Of a DNA stretch of 64,000 bases, positions 10,327 through 21,290 are shown piece after piece. This DNA comes from Rhytidiadelphus loreus. Taxonomy: Eukaryota; Streptophyta; Bryopsida; Hypnales; Hylocomiaceae. The notes beneath the pieces were generated by a model that saw only the letters and a list, made by a program, of their open reading frames with translations, made no database searches and was not told the DNA's origin. The position numbers were made by a program, and so were the translations under genes. The DNA is taken from the NCBI GenBank assembly GCA_947034895.1, contig OX344765.1, forward strand, positions 17,675,001-17,739,000, written 5' to 3'. Position 1 is the first letter of the stretch; the number at the start of each line of letters is the position of its first letter.

Positions 10327-13300
10327 ATGGCGTCCATTCGAGCGGATGGCCATGAGATTCCAGTAGTTCTTCCTCTTGGGCCAGATGGGTATGTTGTAGT
10401 GTCCTTACACCTTCTTCATGTCCGATTTGGTTTCATCCAATCTACTGTCTATGTTGAAGAAGAGGTCATGTCTGATTCTGGGCGCTTGAAGGAGTATGTC
10501 CACATGCTTAAGTTAGAACTCCAAGACGGTCATGTGTGGCACCTTCGGCAAGGTCGCTATAGAGCTTATGGGCTGTTGTCTCCCGTTTTAGATGCTGCTA
10601 CACAAATTCTACTGCGCCAGTCAGACCCTTCTACCGTGAACAAGCCCCCTGTTCAGCATACTACTAGTACTTCTACAGTTCGTGATCATGTTACGATTGC
10701 TAGTACACCAACTCTACTTACACGTATCAAGCAAGAGGTCTTGAACCCCATCATAGATCTATCTAGTGAATCAGAGGGAGAGTCTCCTAGTCAGCCAGTT
10801 ATTCAAGCATCTCTGCCTACTAGAGTCCCAGATGATGTCTTCAGGACATCTTCCGGTATATACCAAACGCCAACAAGTAGTCCTTCTTTGTCAATGCATT
10901 CTCGCCCACCAACATATCCAACTAATATAACTACAATTAGTATTGTTGGTTGCCTGCGCAGTCTTGGATCAATTCGGAAGTCTCGAAACGAAATTGCTGC
11001 ATTAGACTACAATTCATTGATCCACCGAGAAGTGCAGTATCTTCCTCCTGACTTTGACGGAGATGTGATATTTGAGTTGCCTTCACTTCGTGTTTCTTCT
11101 TCATCATCTTCTGGTGGAAATCTACAAGGGATGGATAAAAAATACGATGGTCATCCTTGGTGTCGGACCATGACATCCAATATCCACAACCAGAATGGTT
11201 TGAAGTTTAGGAAATCCTCCTGTGCAGGCCATCTTGTATGTAACAATTCTGAATGTGATTATTTGAAGCGATTCTCAAAGCGCAACGAGACGGAGTGGTG
11301 TGGTTATACTAACGTTCCATTCTATGTTGGCGCTAATCCTCCAAAGGATTCTTGTGTTCTCTGCAAGATGTGCAAATGTCCGCCACATTGCATTAGTATT
11401 TGTGATGCTAGAATATATTACATCCACAGTGATACTGCTCTAATGACCCGAGCGTGCATTCACTTAGGTAATCATATGCATCCTGTAGCTTCTGGTGTAT
11501 GCAGAGAGGCTGTAGATACTATTTCAGGTCTCATTGCATGTGAGGTTGCCAAAACACCGATTGCAACTAACTCAGCCATTGCCATGGCAGCAAGTAAGCA
11601 ATTTCTAGATAATCACCTCATATACAACGGTGAAGGTCCTAAAGAGATGTTGCAGGGGAAGTTATTAGAGGATGTCATGGATAGGTTCCAGAGACTAAGT
11701 TCACCTAACATTCATAACATTATCACTTCGTTTCGTAGCACAGGCAAAAATGGTGTTATAGATAGTATCATGAATATGAAACGGAATTTGAAGTTCGAAT
11801 ACATTCATGATAGTGTGTTCCGTGGACAAGGAAAAGAGAAGGTATACTTATTCAAGATGTTGGTAGAAGGGCCTGGTAGTGGAGTGGACTTAGTAAGGCG
11901 CATGCAACCGAGTGGAGACCTCGAGAATGCATGGCTCATGTTCGACCACGTCAAGCGTGTGAAGGATTGGACGACCATGGCATGCCATGTTTATGACACA
12001 GATTGTAGAAAGGTGATGACAATTGCTGTCTGCGACATGCAATCTGAGGACACCGAGGTTCAAAGCATCATGTGGAGGTTACTGAATGATGTCATGAAAC
12101 GCAATGGTGTGCCAAATCCGAACTTCAAGGGCTTCATGGCTGATAGTGCACAAGCAAATTGGAATGCCGTCCGCATTGTGTATGGTTCAGGGGATTCCAA
12201 AATTGAGATGGTGAACCGTGAGCGAACTTGTCTCTTGCATTGGAGTACGTCATTGCATCGCCATACACAGAAGCTCATCAAACCGGATTTACAACATCAA
12301 CATACTCGTCTTTGCAAGCAATATAAAGATGCAAAGACTATGGAGGAAGCTGAGACGCGGTACCTGGCAATTCGTTCTTGGTGGCTTTCATCTGGCCCAG
12401 CCTCAGAAGATGCTCTGCGTGAATTGGAGTTGTAGCTTGCATTTTGGCACTTTCGGTATCGCCAGTGGGGTGGCTTCATGCAAATGGTATTTTAATCAAT
12501 CTTTGTTTTTTGTATTATATCTTCCGTTGAGTTGCACTTGCATTTTATATTGCCTTCTGTAGAGCAAAACTTTTATATTCTGTCTTACATAAGGATTTAA
12601 ACAACATAAATTGAATTTTTATCAGTATACGAAGTAGGTCACTTTGCCCTCGGCGCCGAGGGGAGACTTTGATCTCAATCCCGAAGGTAGACTTTGATTT
12701 CAATCATGAGGGCAACTCTATCCTCGGCTCCGAGGAGAGATTTTGACCTCGGTTGTGTGGAGTGACTTTGTCCTTGACTCCAAGGGGAGTCTCTACCTTG
12801 TATCGGTGAAATTAGACTTGTGGTGGTATGCCTTTATCTGAAGTGTGTCTTTGAATTTCTTTTTGATTTCATTTTGACCTTAAGGATACATTTGTTTTTC
12901 TTCAGGACTTGAACCTTGACGAGATGGCACACATGCCATCATGCAACTTATCCGAAACAGTCCATAATAGATGGTTGCAACAATCGGGTAATCGTGGTAA
13001 TGATTTGTTCGCGGCCACATGTGATGACTGCATTCGATCGTTTATGCAAATGACAAATTATCGAGCTTTCTTAAACGGCACAACATCAAGGTCAGGGCCG
13101 TCAAAGGAAGAGTTGAAGTTGAGAGGCGGTAGACGTAGTGGGGACCCAAAGAAGATTGCAGAGGCGTTGAATGGACTTCCTGGCTTAAGTGACGTTGGAA
13201 CACGTATTCCACATTTGGAAGGTGAAGAGGTGTTTGACAGTAGTAAATGCAAGCTTGACATTCCTATTGGTTCTGATGGTGATTCTCATCATCCGGACAA

Positions 13301-14312
13301 GGTCAACTTCTCCTAGCCACGTGTGCAAAGGCGATCTACTTCTACATCCACCGTTCCTTGCACTCAAGTAGACATGCCGATTACCTCGACGCATGTACCA
13401 CACGTCACAACTGCAATGGAGACTGACTGTGACACTTCGCAATGGCATATTGCAAGACTGTCTCACAAATCTAGCTGCAAATGTCATGCCCAACAAAGGG
13501 GTTCAAATATCCGTTGCGTCACCAAAATTGCAAAGGGATCTAAAGGCACTCCAGCTCCAACTTATCGTGGTCGCAAAAAACAATATGGTGGAAATAAGGA
13601 GATCATGACTGACTTTTGGTTCTGTCTTGACGATATTGACCGATGTGTACGAGGCTCTAAGCGTGCTTGGGTAATTGACTGGCCTCAAGTACCTGACGTT
13701 TGGCCTATACTAATTGATACAAGTTTGACCCGCCAAGAAACACTATTGTTACAGAAAGCCGGCTTTCAACTCCAGGAACGACCTCCTATGTCCCCTCGAC
13801 GTTTGTTCAAAATGTCAAATGTTTTCACAGCGGTCCTTTACGATCAACCTGACCCTCAGCATGCGGATACATATCCATCAACTCGAAGAAGCAAGGCGAT
13901 TCGACGTATTGCAAACGCTCCCACTATAGAGCATCGCAATAAATGGGAAAGTGTTGGTAATGTCAAAGGAATGATCTTAGGGGTAACTATGCTTCCCTTC
14001 CCTGGACTTGGAGCAATAGTCTCTCTTCAATCTGGAATAGAACCCTCACAAAAGGTTTATAGAATCACACTTGGCATGTACTCCGAGTGTACTTGTCCTG
14101 ATTTTGTAGACATGGCCGTTTCAGCAATTGGAGGCCGCCATCAGTACGTGAATTGTAAGCATCTTTACTATTTGTTCCGTTATTTTTGCAAAATGAATTT
14201 GATGGAGGATAAGTTTATACATTCTCCAAGCTTTAGCTTCAATGAAGTGAAGTTCCTTCTTATTAGGGTTGGTATCATCAAGACTTCAACTGAGAATCTT
14301 GAACATGCCTAG
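10327..14312 (+). pseudogene. MULE transposase 1 (GCM-like finger, DDE, SWIM), two in-frame TAGs
   Basis: Transposase of element 1, expected to cut and paste the element in the nucleus. Two exons, 10327-12486 and 12906-14312, with a GT-AG intron in phase 0. The start is the ATG of MASIRADGHE. Order of parts: an N-terminal domain (about 1-90) conserved with transposase 2 but unknown to me; a SUMO-interaction-like PIIDLSSESE near residue 140; a Cys/His-rich GCM/WRKY-like region (DGHPWCRTM, SCAGHLVCNNSECDY, a run of CxxC pairs, HLGNHMHP); a MULE core with D in LMFDHVKRV, FKGFMADSAQANW and the CxxH-type TCLLHW; and in exon 2 a SWIM-like CTCPDF...NCKH finger. Interruptions are TAG at 12433-12435, where transposase 2 has Trp, and TAG at 13314-13316, where transposase 2 has CAG. 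No frameshift was seen, so this is the best preserved of the three transposases. Confidence 0.8.
12640..12805. repeat. Short GC-rich repeats in the transposase 1 intron
   Basis: Three to five copies of a roughly 34-bp unit (GACTTTG-(A/C)-CTC...GAGGGGAGA). Two contain the palindromes CTCGGCGCCGAG and CTCGGCTCCGAG. The first palindrome is the same as in the minisatellite of copy A at 7435 and 7821, linking the two arrays inside one element. Confidence 0.55.
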
Positions 14313-14758
14313 AAGCCACAATTCTTTGGAGTGATTGACCTTTGAGAGTGGAAGAATTTAGACTGAAATTAAATATGTAGCTGAAGACCTATCTATTTCC
14401 AATTGGACAAGTATTGTATTTATCGACATATTTAATATAGCCTGTTTTTACTTTCCATTTCGGTTTACTATACTTCAATAATTTGCTTCTATTGTATACT
14501 CTTGAAGAGCATTTTCAAAAGTAATGCAAATCCAAAATCCCACACAAATTATTCATAAGCACAATTATAGGTTGATATTCTTAGTTTCCGCGGTTATGGG
14601 TCCTTATTCATTGTTCCACGGTAATAGGTTTTCAATTTACTATAAATTGGAAAAAATAATAAAACTTTTAAAATATATTTTCTATTTTTAGAAAACAAAT
14701 TTTCTTTAATTTAAAAAAAAAAAATTCAAATCTTAATGCTCGCAGAATCCTGCTCACA

Positions 14759-14787
14759 GCTCGCAGGCTCACAATCTAGCATCGCTG
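14759..14787 (-). repeat. Right terminal inverted repeat of element 1
   Basis: Reads ...TCTAGCATCGCTG at the outer edge. Its reverse complement begins CAGCGATGCTAGATTGTGAG. Subterminal ACCGCGG and ACCGTGG motifs lie inward at about 14590 and 14617. Confidence 0.85.
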
Positions 14788-14797
14788 TGTTACATTT
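14788..14797. repeat. Target-site duplication, right copy (element 1)
   Basis: TGTTACATTT, identical to 1122-1131. It marks the exact right end of the element. Confidence 0.85.
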
Positions 14798-17100
14798 AGG
14801 GCATTGCATGTACTAAAATTTTTTAAGAAATAAAAAATTTAGTAGATTTTGCTAAACTACTAAAGAATTGTCATGAATAAAAGAATAATTAAATAATAAA
14901 GTATTTAGTTTTTACAATTTTTTTAAAACAAAATTATAAAGAACTTTTACTATTTAGATGATTCTAACCCATAAAGGTCTAAACACCATTTTTTAAAGAT
15001 TTAACATTTGAAAAGGTATGGAACAACCATTAAATGGAACAAGAAAGAAAATGTAAAATTTGAAAATATTTTGAACATGAATTTATGATTCTTGTGTGAA
15101 TTAATTTGGTGCCATTTGTTTGGTACTACACAACAATACATTAAAATTAAGTATTCATATTTTCTAGTTTAAAGAACTCTTATTTCTGAATTCATGAAAT
15201 AGGGTTTAGGGTAGAATGACAAAAAAAATGCAACTTCTACATTTTTTTTACTTGACCCTTTTCATTAAAATTCCAAGATTCCTGTGCATTGGATTTAGTT
15301 TTGAAAGTACAACGAACGCTTGGCTTGTTTTACTTCTTAATTCCATGTTAAAAAGATTAAGAATTAGTTCAATATAAAATTTTGTTTATTGAAAAGTTAT
15401 AATGACAAAATTATAAAAGTATAGCACTCAAAATTGTTTATAGTAGTTAGAAGATACGTGTTTCATTTATACAGAACTTGCACTTTTTGAATAATTATGT
15501 GTTTTAAAAACACAAGATGTAAAGAATTTCTAAAACTTGTAGAGAATAGTATTTTTAAAGAATTTAGAAAGTCATTGTCTGGGATACATTGTAATACATT
15601 CATTTCTAGGAGGTGAACCTTTCAAACATAATGATTATTTATGAGACATTGAAGTGGTTCAAGTCTCTAAACCATGATGAAGCTCATAATAATGATTGGT
15701 AGCAAATGAATTCAAAGTCCATCATTCATTTTAATGTACTAACAAAGTAGACCCATTTGAAGCCAATTATGCTTTGAATCATGGCTTGGGATGCCATGAG
15801 AGTAGACATGATGACTTCTTAGAATAAAGGTTTTTGTATTTTTTTACTCTTTACATAATTACCAAGCTTGTAAAAATAGGTGTCCTACTTTGTATAGTCT
15901 GGTCTTGTACTTTCTTTTTGAAATATTTTAAACATTTATTTTTATTTTCTTCATCTTCATAGAAGATTTTGGCTTTTTTTTTATTGTAGTTCTTTACAGT
16001 GTTGTGCAAATTTTAGGTTTTCCCCCCCAAATCATTCTAATTTAAAAAACAATTGAACAGAATAATTAACTATGTTGAAGAATCATTTTTCTTTCTAATT
16101 TTATCCTAATTTAACTAGTACATTATTTTGTTGTTCTCCGATAGTTATCTTCATTAAAATTTTAGGCTATAGTGATTTTAATTATATACAGTACAACATG
16201 AATGGCTTCGTTTCTTTTTTGGTTTCCAACATAATGTACAAGAAGAATAGCTAGTATTTAATGTGCTCCTCTATAAATGCAAATTCATTAGAATGTGTTA
16301 CAACATTATGGGAAACAAAATATAACAAGTACTACATTTTATAGAATTGAATGTTCAAAAATTCACAATTGTACATTATTCTTTGTTTTGGAAAATGAAG
16401 CTCAAAGTTGTATATATTTTTTATGACATGAAATTAGAAATTGTGCAATGTTTCGAGAAATTTTGAAAATGTACGGTCATTTAGAAGTCCACAAAATTGG
16501 AGATTAGTCTGGAGTTGAAATAAATAATATATAAAATAAAGGGTATTAAGTTTTATTGACCGCTTTCATTTAAAAAATACCTGAAACCCAATAAATTTCA
16601 AGGTTTACGAAAATCCTTCAATTTTTGGATATTGGAATTTCAAAAACAAATATGAATTTTCAATATAATTTGCAAAATCACAATGTGAAGAACATTGAAT
16701 TTGTGAACATGAAATTTACATTTTGTGAAGACACTGTTGTTGCTTCTAAACCAATAAACCCTGAAGTTCTAAACCCTATACCCTATACCCTAAATCCTAA
16801 ACCCTAAACCCTAATCCCTAAACCTACAATTCTGTTTATATCCCTATACATTCATACCGTCTGACATTAGAAAAAACTATTTAAAAAAAAAGGTTGTTTG
16901 GCGACTGGTGTAAGAAATGCCAAATTTGACAAACCTGAAATTCCGCTGTGCTTTCAAAGAATATTTCCACATTCTCTGAGAAAAGGTGACTGCCAAAAAT
17001 TCCACAAACTATGAACCCCCCCTATTTCAATCTTAAAAAGATTGGCTACATTAGATTCCTATTCTATTTATAAAAAGCTCCTTTATATTCTACGTCGTTG
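14798..17100. other. AT-rich spacer between element 1 and the DUF7869-like gene
   Basis: Very AT-rich sequence with only short chance open frames. No motif, splice pattern or inverted-repeat structure was recognised apart from the telomere-like tract listed separately. Confidence 0.5.
16769..16823. repeat. Degenerate interstitial telomere-type repeat (CCCTAAA)
   Basis: About seven units alternate CCCTATA, CCCTAAAT and CCCTAAA, the plant telomere repeat read on the C-rich strand. It lies inside AT-rich spacer and is too short and degenerate to be a chromosome end. Confidence 0.6.
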
Positions 17101-17622
17101 TCATTATGTGGGCGATGAGAATGTCAACGGCCCCCTAATCCGAGGAGGTACTTCTCCCCTACGTCCTGAAAATCATGAATCATTCAAATGTCGTTGAATT
17201 TCCCGCTCATATTCTCCCACTACTGTGTGCATTGTCTCTCATCCTTGAGCACCTCATTTCCTCTCTTCTGTTTTCCAATTTTCCCTCCTCCGCGGCCTCT
17301 TGCAGACATTGCTGCCACACGGCTTTTGAATTTGTGTTTTGCATTTCATTTACATGTTTTTGTGACTGGGTGGCTTAGTTTCTGACGGGTTGACGTGAGT
17401 TCCTCTATTTCCCTTCTTCCCCTCTCACTGAATGCTACATTCCTGCTCTTCCTACTCAGTTTTAAGCATAGGTGCATGCAGTACTCCATAGACCTACAAT
17501 TCTTGTAGTATTGAGAATTCCGGTTCCACGTCTAAATGTAATCCATCGTATGTTATGTTTGATAAAGAACAACCGAATTTTACGCCGTAAATTTCGGAAC
17601 TAAAAATTTATCTATCACATAC

Positions 17623-17965
17623 ATGCATGGAGGTTATCCTCGAGCCGAGGATAATCACGAACATAACATTTTTGGGTTATTCTCGGTTATTTGGGGTTAT
17701 TCTTGTCTCGAGGAGAATCACAAACATGAATGGGAGTTATTATTGGCTCCAGGAGAATTAGAGACTTTCATGGAGGTTATCCTCGAGCCAGGGATAATCA
17801 CTGACATGCATCGATCTATCCTTTTCTCCACGATAATTTAAGCCATGCATGGAGATTATCCTCGAGTCGAGGATAATCACAGACATGCATGGAGGTTATC
17901 CTAGACACGACGATAATCATAGACATTGATCGAGGTTATCCTCGTCTCGAGGATAATCCCAAACA
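17623..17965. repeat. Palindromic tandem array upstream of the DUF7869-like gene
   Basis: About eight degenerate units of 40-45 bp, each built around an inverted repeat of the type TTATCCTCGAGNCGAGGATAA followed by TCACNNACATGCATGGAGG. Each unit could fold into a short hairpin. A single further copy lies at 18376-18402, just before the presumed start of the gene. The likely role is a transposase-binding or promoter array. It is not a CRISPR array: the repeats are degenerate and spacers are not unique. Confidence 0.65.
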
Positions 17966-18441
17966 TGCATAGTATGTGAATGATAACCATAGAGAAGCAC
18001 AAACATTCATTGTCATTTATGATGATATTTAGAGTTGATATGCATAATCACTCTGATACTCTAATGTCGTGTGTAGGAATGCATAATATCTCTCAATCGT
18101 TTCTATGTGTTATCTTCGAAGCGAAGATACCTTTGATTATCTTACTCCTTGGGATGAGTGTTTGGTGGATGATGTAAGCATGTTCTAATTTATTCTAAGG
18201 AATGCAAAGATATTAGATTAATTTCTGTTTCATGGTACTGCTCTGCTAATTCCTCGCATTTCCTCTTCTTTTAGTCTAAGTGGATGAATTATTAAACTTG
18301 ATCACAAAATGGTTTGCAAGTCTCCACTTCTTTGGAGGTCACTTTGCTCCTGATTTTGTCAATATGTTGTATCTAATTATTATCCTCGCCTCGAGGATAG
18401 TCACAATAGTATGAATTAATTTGTGTTCTTTCACGCGCAAA

Positions 18442-21290
18442 ATGGATACTCCAGATGCCAACGAGTTTACAGTTCCAGTGCCAACTTTACCGCCGGGTGT
18501 CGCAACCTGCGAGGGATTTCCTCGAGCTTCTTGGTATACCAAATGCGTCACACTCAGAAATGAAGAGGGGTAGAGGTGGCAAAAGGAATTTGTCATAATG
18601 TTGATGCAGATCTCGTCATTGACATGGACGGGCAGCCACTTGGTGATGACCGGGTTGCAATTCAAATTGCAGAGTCTTTGTGTGAGGCAGATGTTCCGTC
18701 GGAGTGGATGTGGTCCATGCACTCTTGGCACATTTCCAGGGTCTACCTTAATGGTGCTAGCTTATATGACCACGAACAAACGCATCTCTTCAATACTGCA
18801 GTCTCTTCAAACGGTTCAAGGCGGCGTGTTCGGACTGGAGTTCGTTCCTATGAAAGCTCACGGGAGAGGACTGAACCTACCAATCTCCCGAAGAAAGAAG
18901 CCCTCCTCACAGAGCAAGCAATTGCTGATGTTTCTAGTATGAAATGTTGCCAGAAGAATTGCTTGCAACCATTTCCACGTGGTCAGATTCAAGCCGTTCG
19001 GTCTCTACTTCATATTGACGGTGGAGTGTTCTAGCGCAAGTCACGTCTACTAGATGTGCACAAGCAAACCCACATTGATTCCAGTGGAAGGGACATGATC
19101 ACCTTGGCAAACCATGAGATTTGTTCGGTTGCTTGGTGCGCCATCCATGGAGTATCGAAGGCTACCTTTTATAGATACAAGAAGATGGCAAAAGATGACC
19201 AAAAACCGGAGCATCATGGCAACCTTGGAATGAAGAAGCCTCGGACACACACTTTGCAAGCCACTGCAACTCTTCGATTGTTAGTGGAGAATGAAGCGGA
19301 TACGATGCCCCACAAGTCGAGGACCCTTGAGTCTGGGGAGAAAGTCCCCTCCATGGTCCTACCATCTGCATTTCGTTGGAAGGACAAGTTGCCACAGATC
19401 AACAATGTGAATTCTTCTCTTCAATTGCAACATATTTCAGCTAGTGGATTGAGCAACATTCGACGTCAATCTTTTCCAGAGTATGCCCCCAAGGCTAGAG
19501 GAGATAGTTTTGCTCGTTGTGGAACCTGCGATAGATATAGGCAACTCAAGAGTGCTTGCACTCCACGTTCACGAGCACAAGAAGTATGGTCGAACAAATT
19601 GAGAGTGCACCTATCGAGACAGAAGGCGCATAGGGACTTGTACTATGGAAACCGTTCTATGTCTGAGATGTATCCTGACAAGGTTCTCACTATAATCCAT
19701 GACAAGATGGATCACTCCAAGACTGCTTCTCCTCATTACTCTCACAAGAGTAAGGGAAATGATTCTTTCATGAAGATGCCTGTTGCTATTACGGGCATGA
19801 TTGCTCATGGTCATGGAGATGTGCAATATGCACACTATGGCTTGGACATCTTCCCAACAGACTCCAACCATACTATTGGGTCCATTGCAAAATTATTGCG
19901 AGATCTAGAGTCACAACCGAAGCATTCATCTCGTCAATTATTTGTAGGAGGAGAGCGTTCTGAATTGACAGAGGCTTTGTTAATAGGCTCAGAGATTTGT
20001 ACGGACTCCCTCGGGTCCCCCCCTGAAGTGTTGGTGGAAGCTCAACCTCTTTCTCCAACATTGACTCTTCAGCTTGACAATGCTTCTGGCGACAACAAGA
20101 ATCGGTGGGTTTTTGCATTCTGTTCTCTCCTAGTCTACAGAGCTATTTTTCGAGAGATATACATCAATTTCCTCATTGTTGGACACACTCATGAGGACAT
20201 TGATGCTCTATTTGGTCGTTGGAGTACTAAATTGAAGACGAATGACTACCCCACGCTTCCAAGGTTGATGAAGTCTTTCATGGATTGTGAAACGCAACCT
20301 GTAATTCCTCATCTCATTGAGGAAGTTCCTGATTTTAAGCAATTTGTAGACGGGTATTTGCATACAGGCGATGATTCTCTACAGGATCATTCTCAAGCGC
20401 AGCAGTTCAAGTTTTATAAGGACTCTAATGGGTGGCCATTGATGCAATACAAGATCCTTTGTACCGATGTGGATTGGTTGCCAAAAGAAGGTGGGGAGAT
20501 TTGCTTGTGGAAGGAGACAATAGATGGGCACCCTAAAGTACCGAGGGGTAGTCTTCTACCTTTGCCACGGCAACAAATGCGTTGCTTTGATGAGATTTGC
20601 AAGGGTTTAGATGGGTACATTGCATTGTGGGGGGCAATGGGAAATCAAGACTTATCTGGCGAGTTTAGGAGGAAGAATGAGCCGGTGCGGAAATATTGGG
20701 AAGGTGTGAGAAGTGCTCTCAATGCTCCGCTTGTGGTACATGAGACATTGCAGCATGGATTTTGGCCAAATTCTCGTGTTGCTGATGAGGTGGAAGACCA
20801 ATACCTAGATGATGGTACGATGCGTGAGGAGTTTGCAGAAGATGCACCTTTTGTTGGTTGTAGACGTGATCGTCCACCTCCTTCATTTCGTATTGGCCGT
20901 GATGTATATGCAGATTACTTAGTTGTTGTGCGCCCCGCTAACGGTGACCTCCGTCCATTTTGGCTTGCTCGAGCTCTAACAAATCCTAATCCAGATCCAG
21001 GTCATGTCAATTCGATTCAACTTCAATATTGGACACCTACGTCTTTTCATCACACCAATGAAGAAACATATGCTGGGTGGGACACAAAACAAGGGAATTC
21101 TTGGTGCGAGGATAAGGCTATCTCTCTGAGTTGGACGCATACAGACTGCATTATGACTGCTTGGAAGCCACGTTTCAAAGAAGGCACTTCTGATTCAAGA
21201 GTTAGAATTCCCAAAACACAAATTGCTATCATCCAGACATCGGTGGATGCATATGTATCTGGTGAAAGCAATAATGTATCTTCGGAGTGA
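18442..21290 (+). pseudogene. DUF7869-like transposase-type gene, broken near the start
   Basis: The main frame runs from about 18576 to the TGA at 21290, roughly 900 residues, interrupted once by TAG at 19032-19034. An ATG at 18442 opens a short N-terminal peptide in another frame, ended by a TAG at 18571, so a one-base indel or missed intron lies near 18560. Early on there is a Cys motif MKCCQKNCLQPF and, after the TAG, a helix-turn-helix-like GVSKATFYRYKK. The core has QLDNASGDNKNRW and GHTHEDIDALFGRW, the signatures I associate with DUF7869, an RNase H-like family spread as mobile elements in many eukaryotes. The C-terminus (PFWLARAL...IQLQYW) is unassigned. I infer a transposase of a separate element, but its ends were not found. 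The family name is from memory. Confidence 0.6.

Larger units (their letters stand above)
1132..14787. mobile_element. Element 1: Mutator-like DNA transposon carrying a ParB-methyltransferase gene
   Basis: A 13.66-kb element bounded by 29-bp imperfect terminal inverted repeats (25 of 29 matches) and a perfect 10-bp target duplication. It contains two head-to-head genes: the methyltransferase-like gene on the minus strand (8413 to 1910) and the MULE transposase on the plus strand (10327 to 14312). Inside both ends are GTGAGC/GCGAGC words and the subterminal motif CCTATGACCGCGG or close variants (about 1237, 1316, 14590 and 14617), probably transposase-binding sites. The intact duplication shows both ends moved as one unit, so the methyltransferase gene is cargo and not a neighbour. 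A 583-bp MITE and a GC-rich minisatellite have since entered or expanded in the cargo gene. Both genes are now interrupted by stops, so the copy is probably non-autonomous. Confidence 0.85.

Noticed and set aside
16769..16823. Telomere or chromosome end
   Set aside because: Only about seven degenerate CCCTAAA units with ordinary sequence on both sides.
17623..17965. Palindromic repeats resembling a CRISPR array
   Set aside because: Units are degenerate, spacers are related to one another, and the context is a plant transposon.
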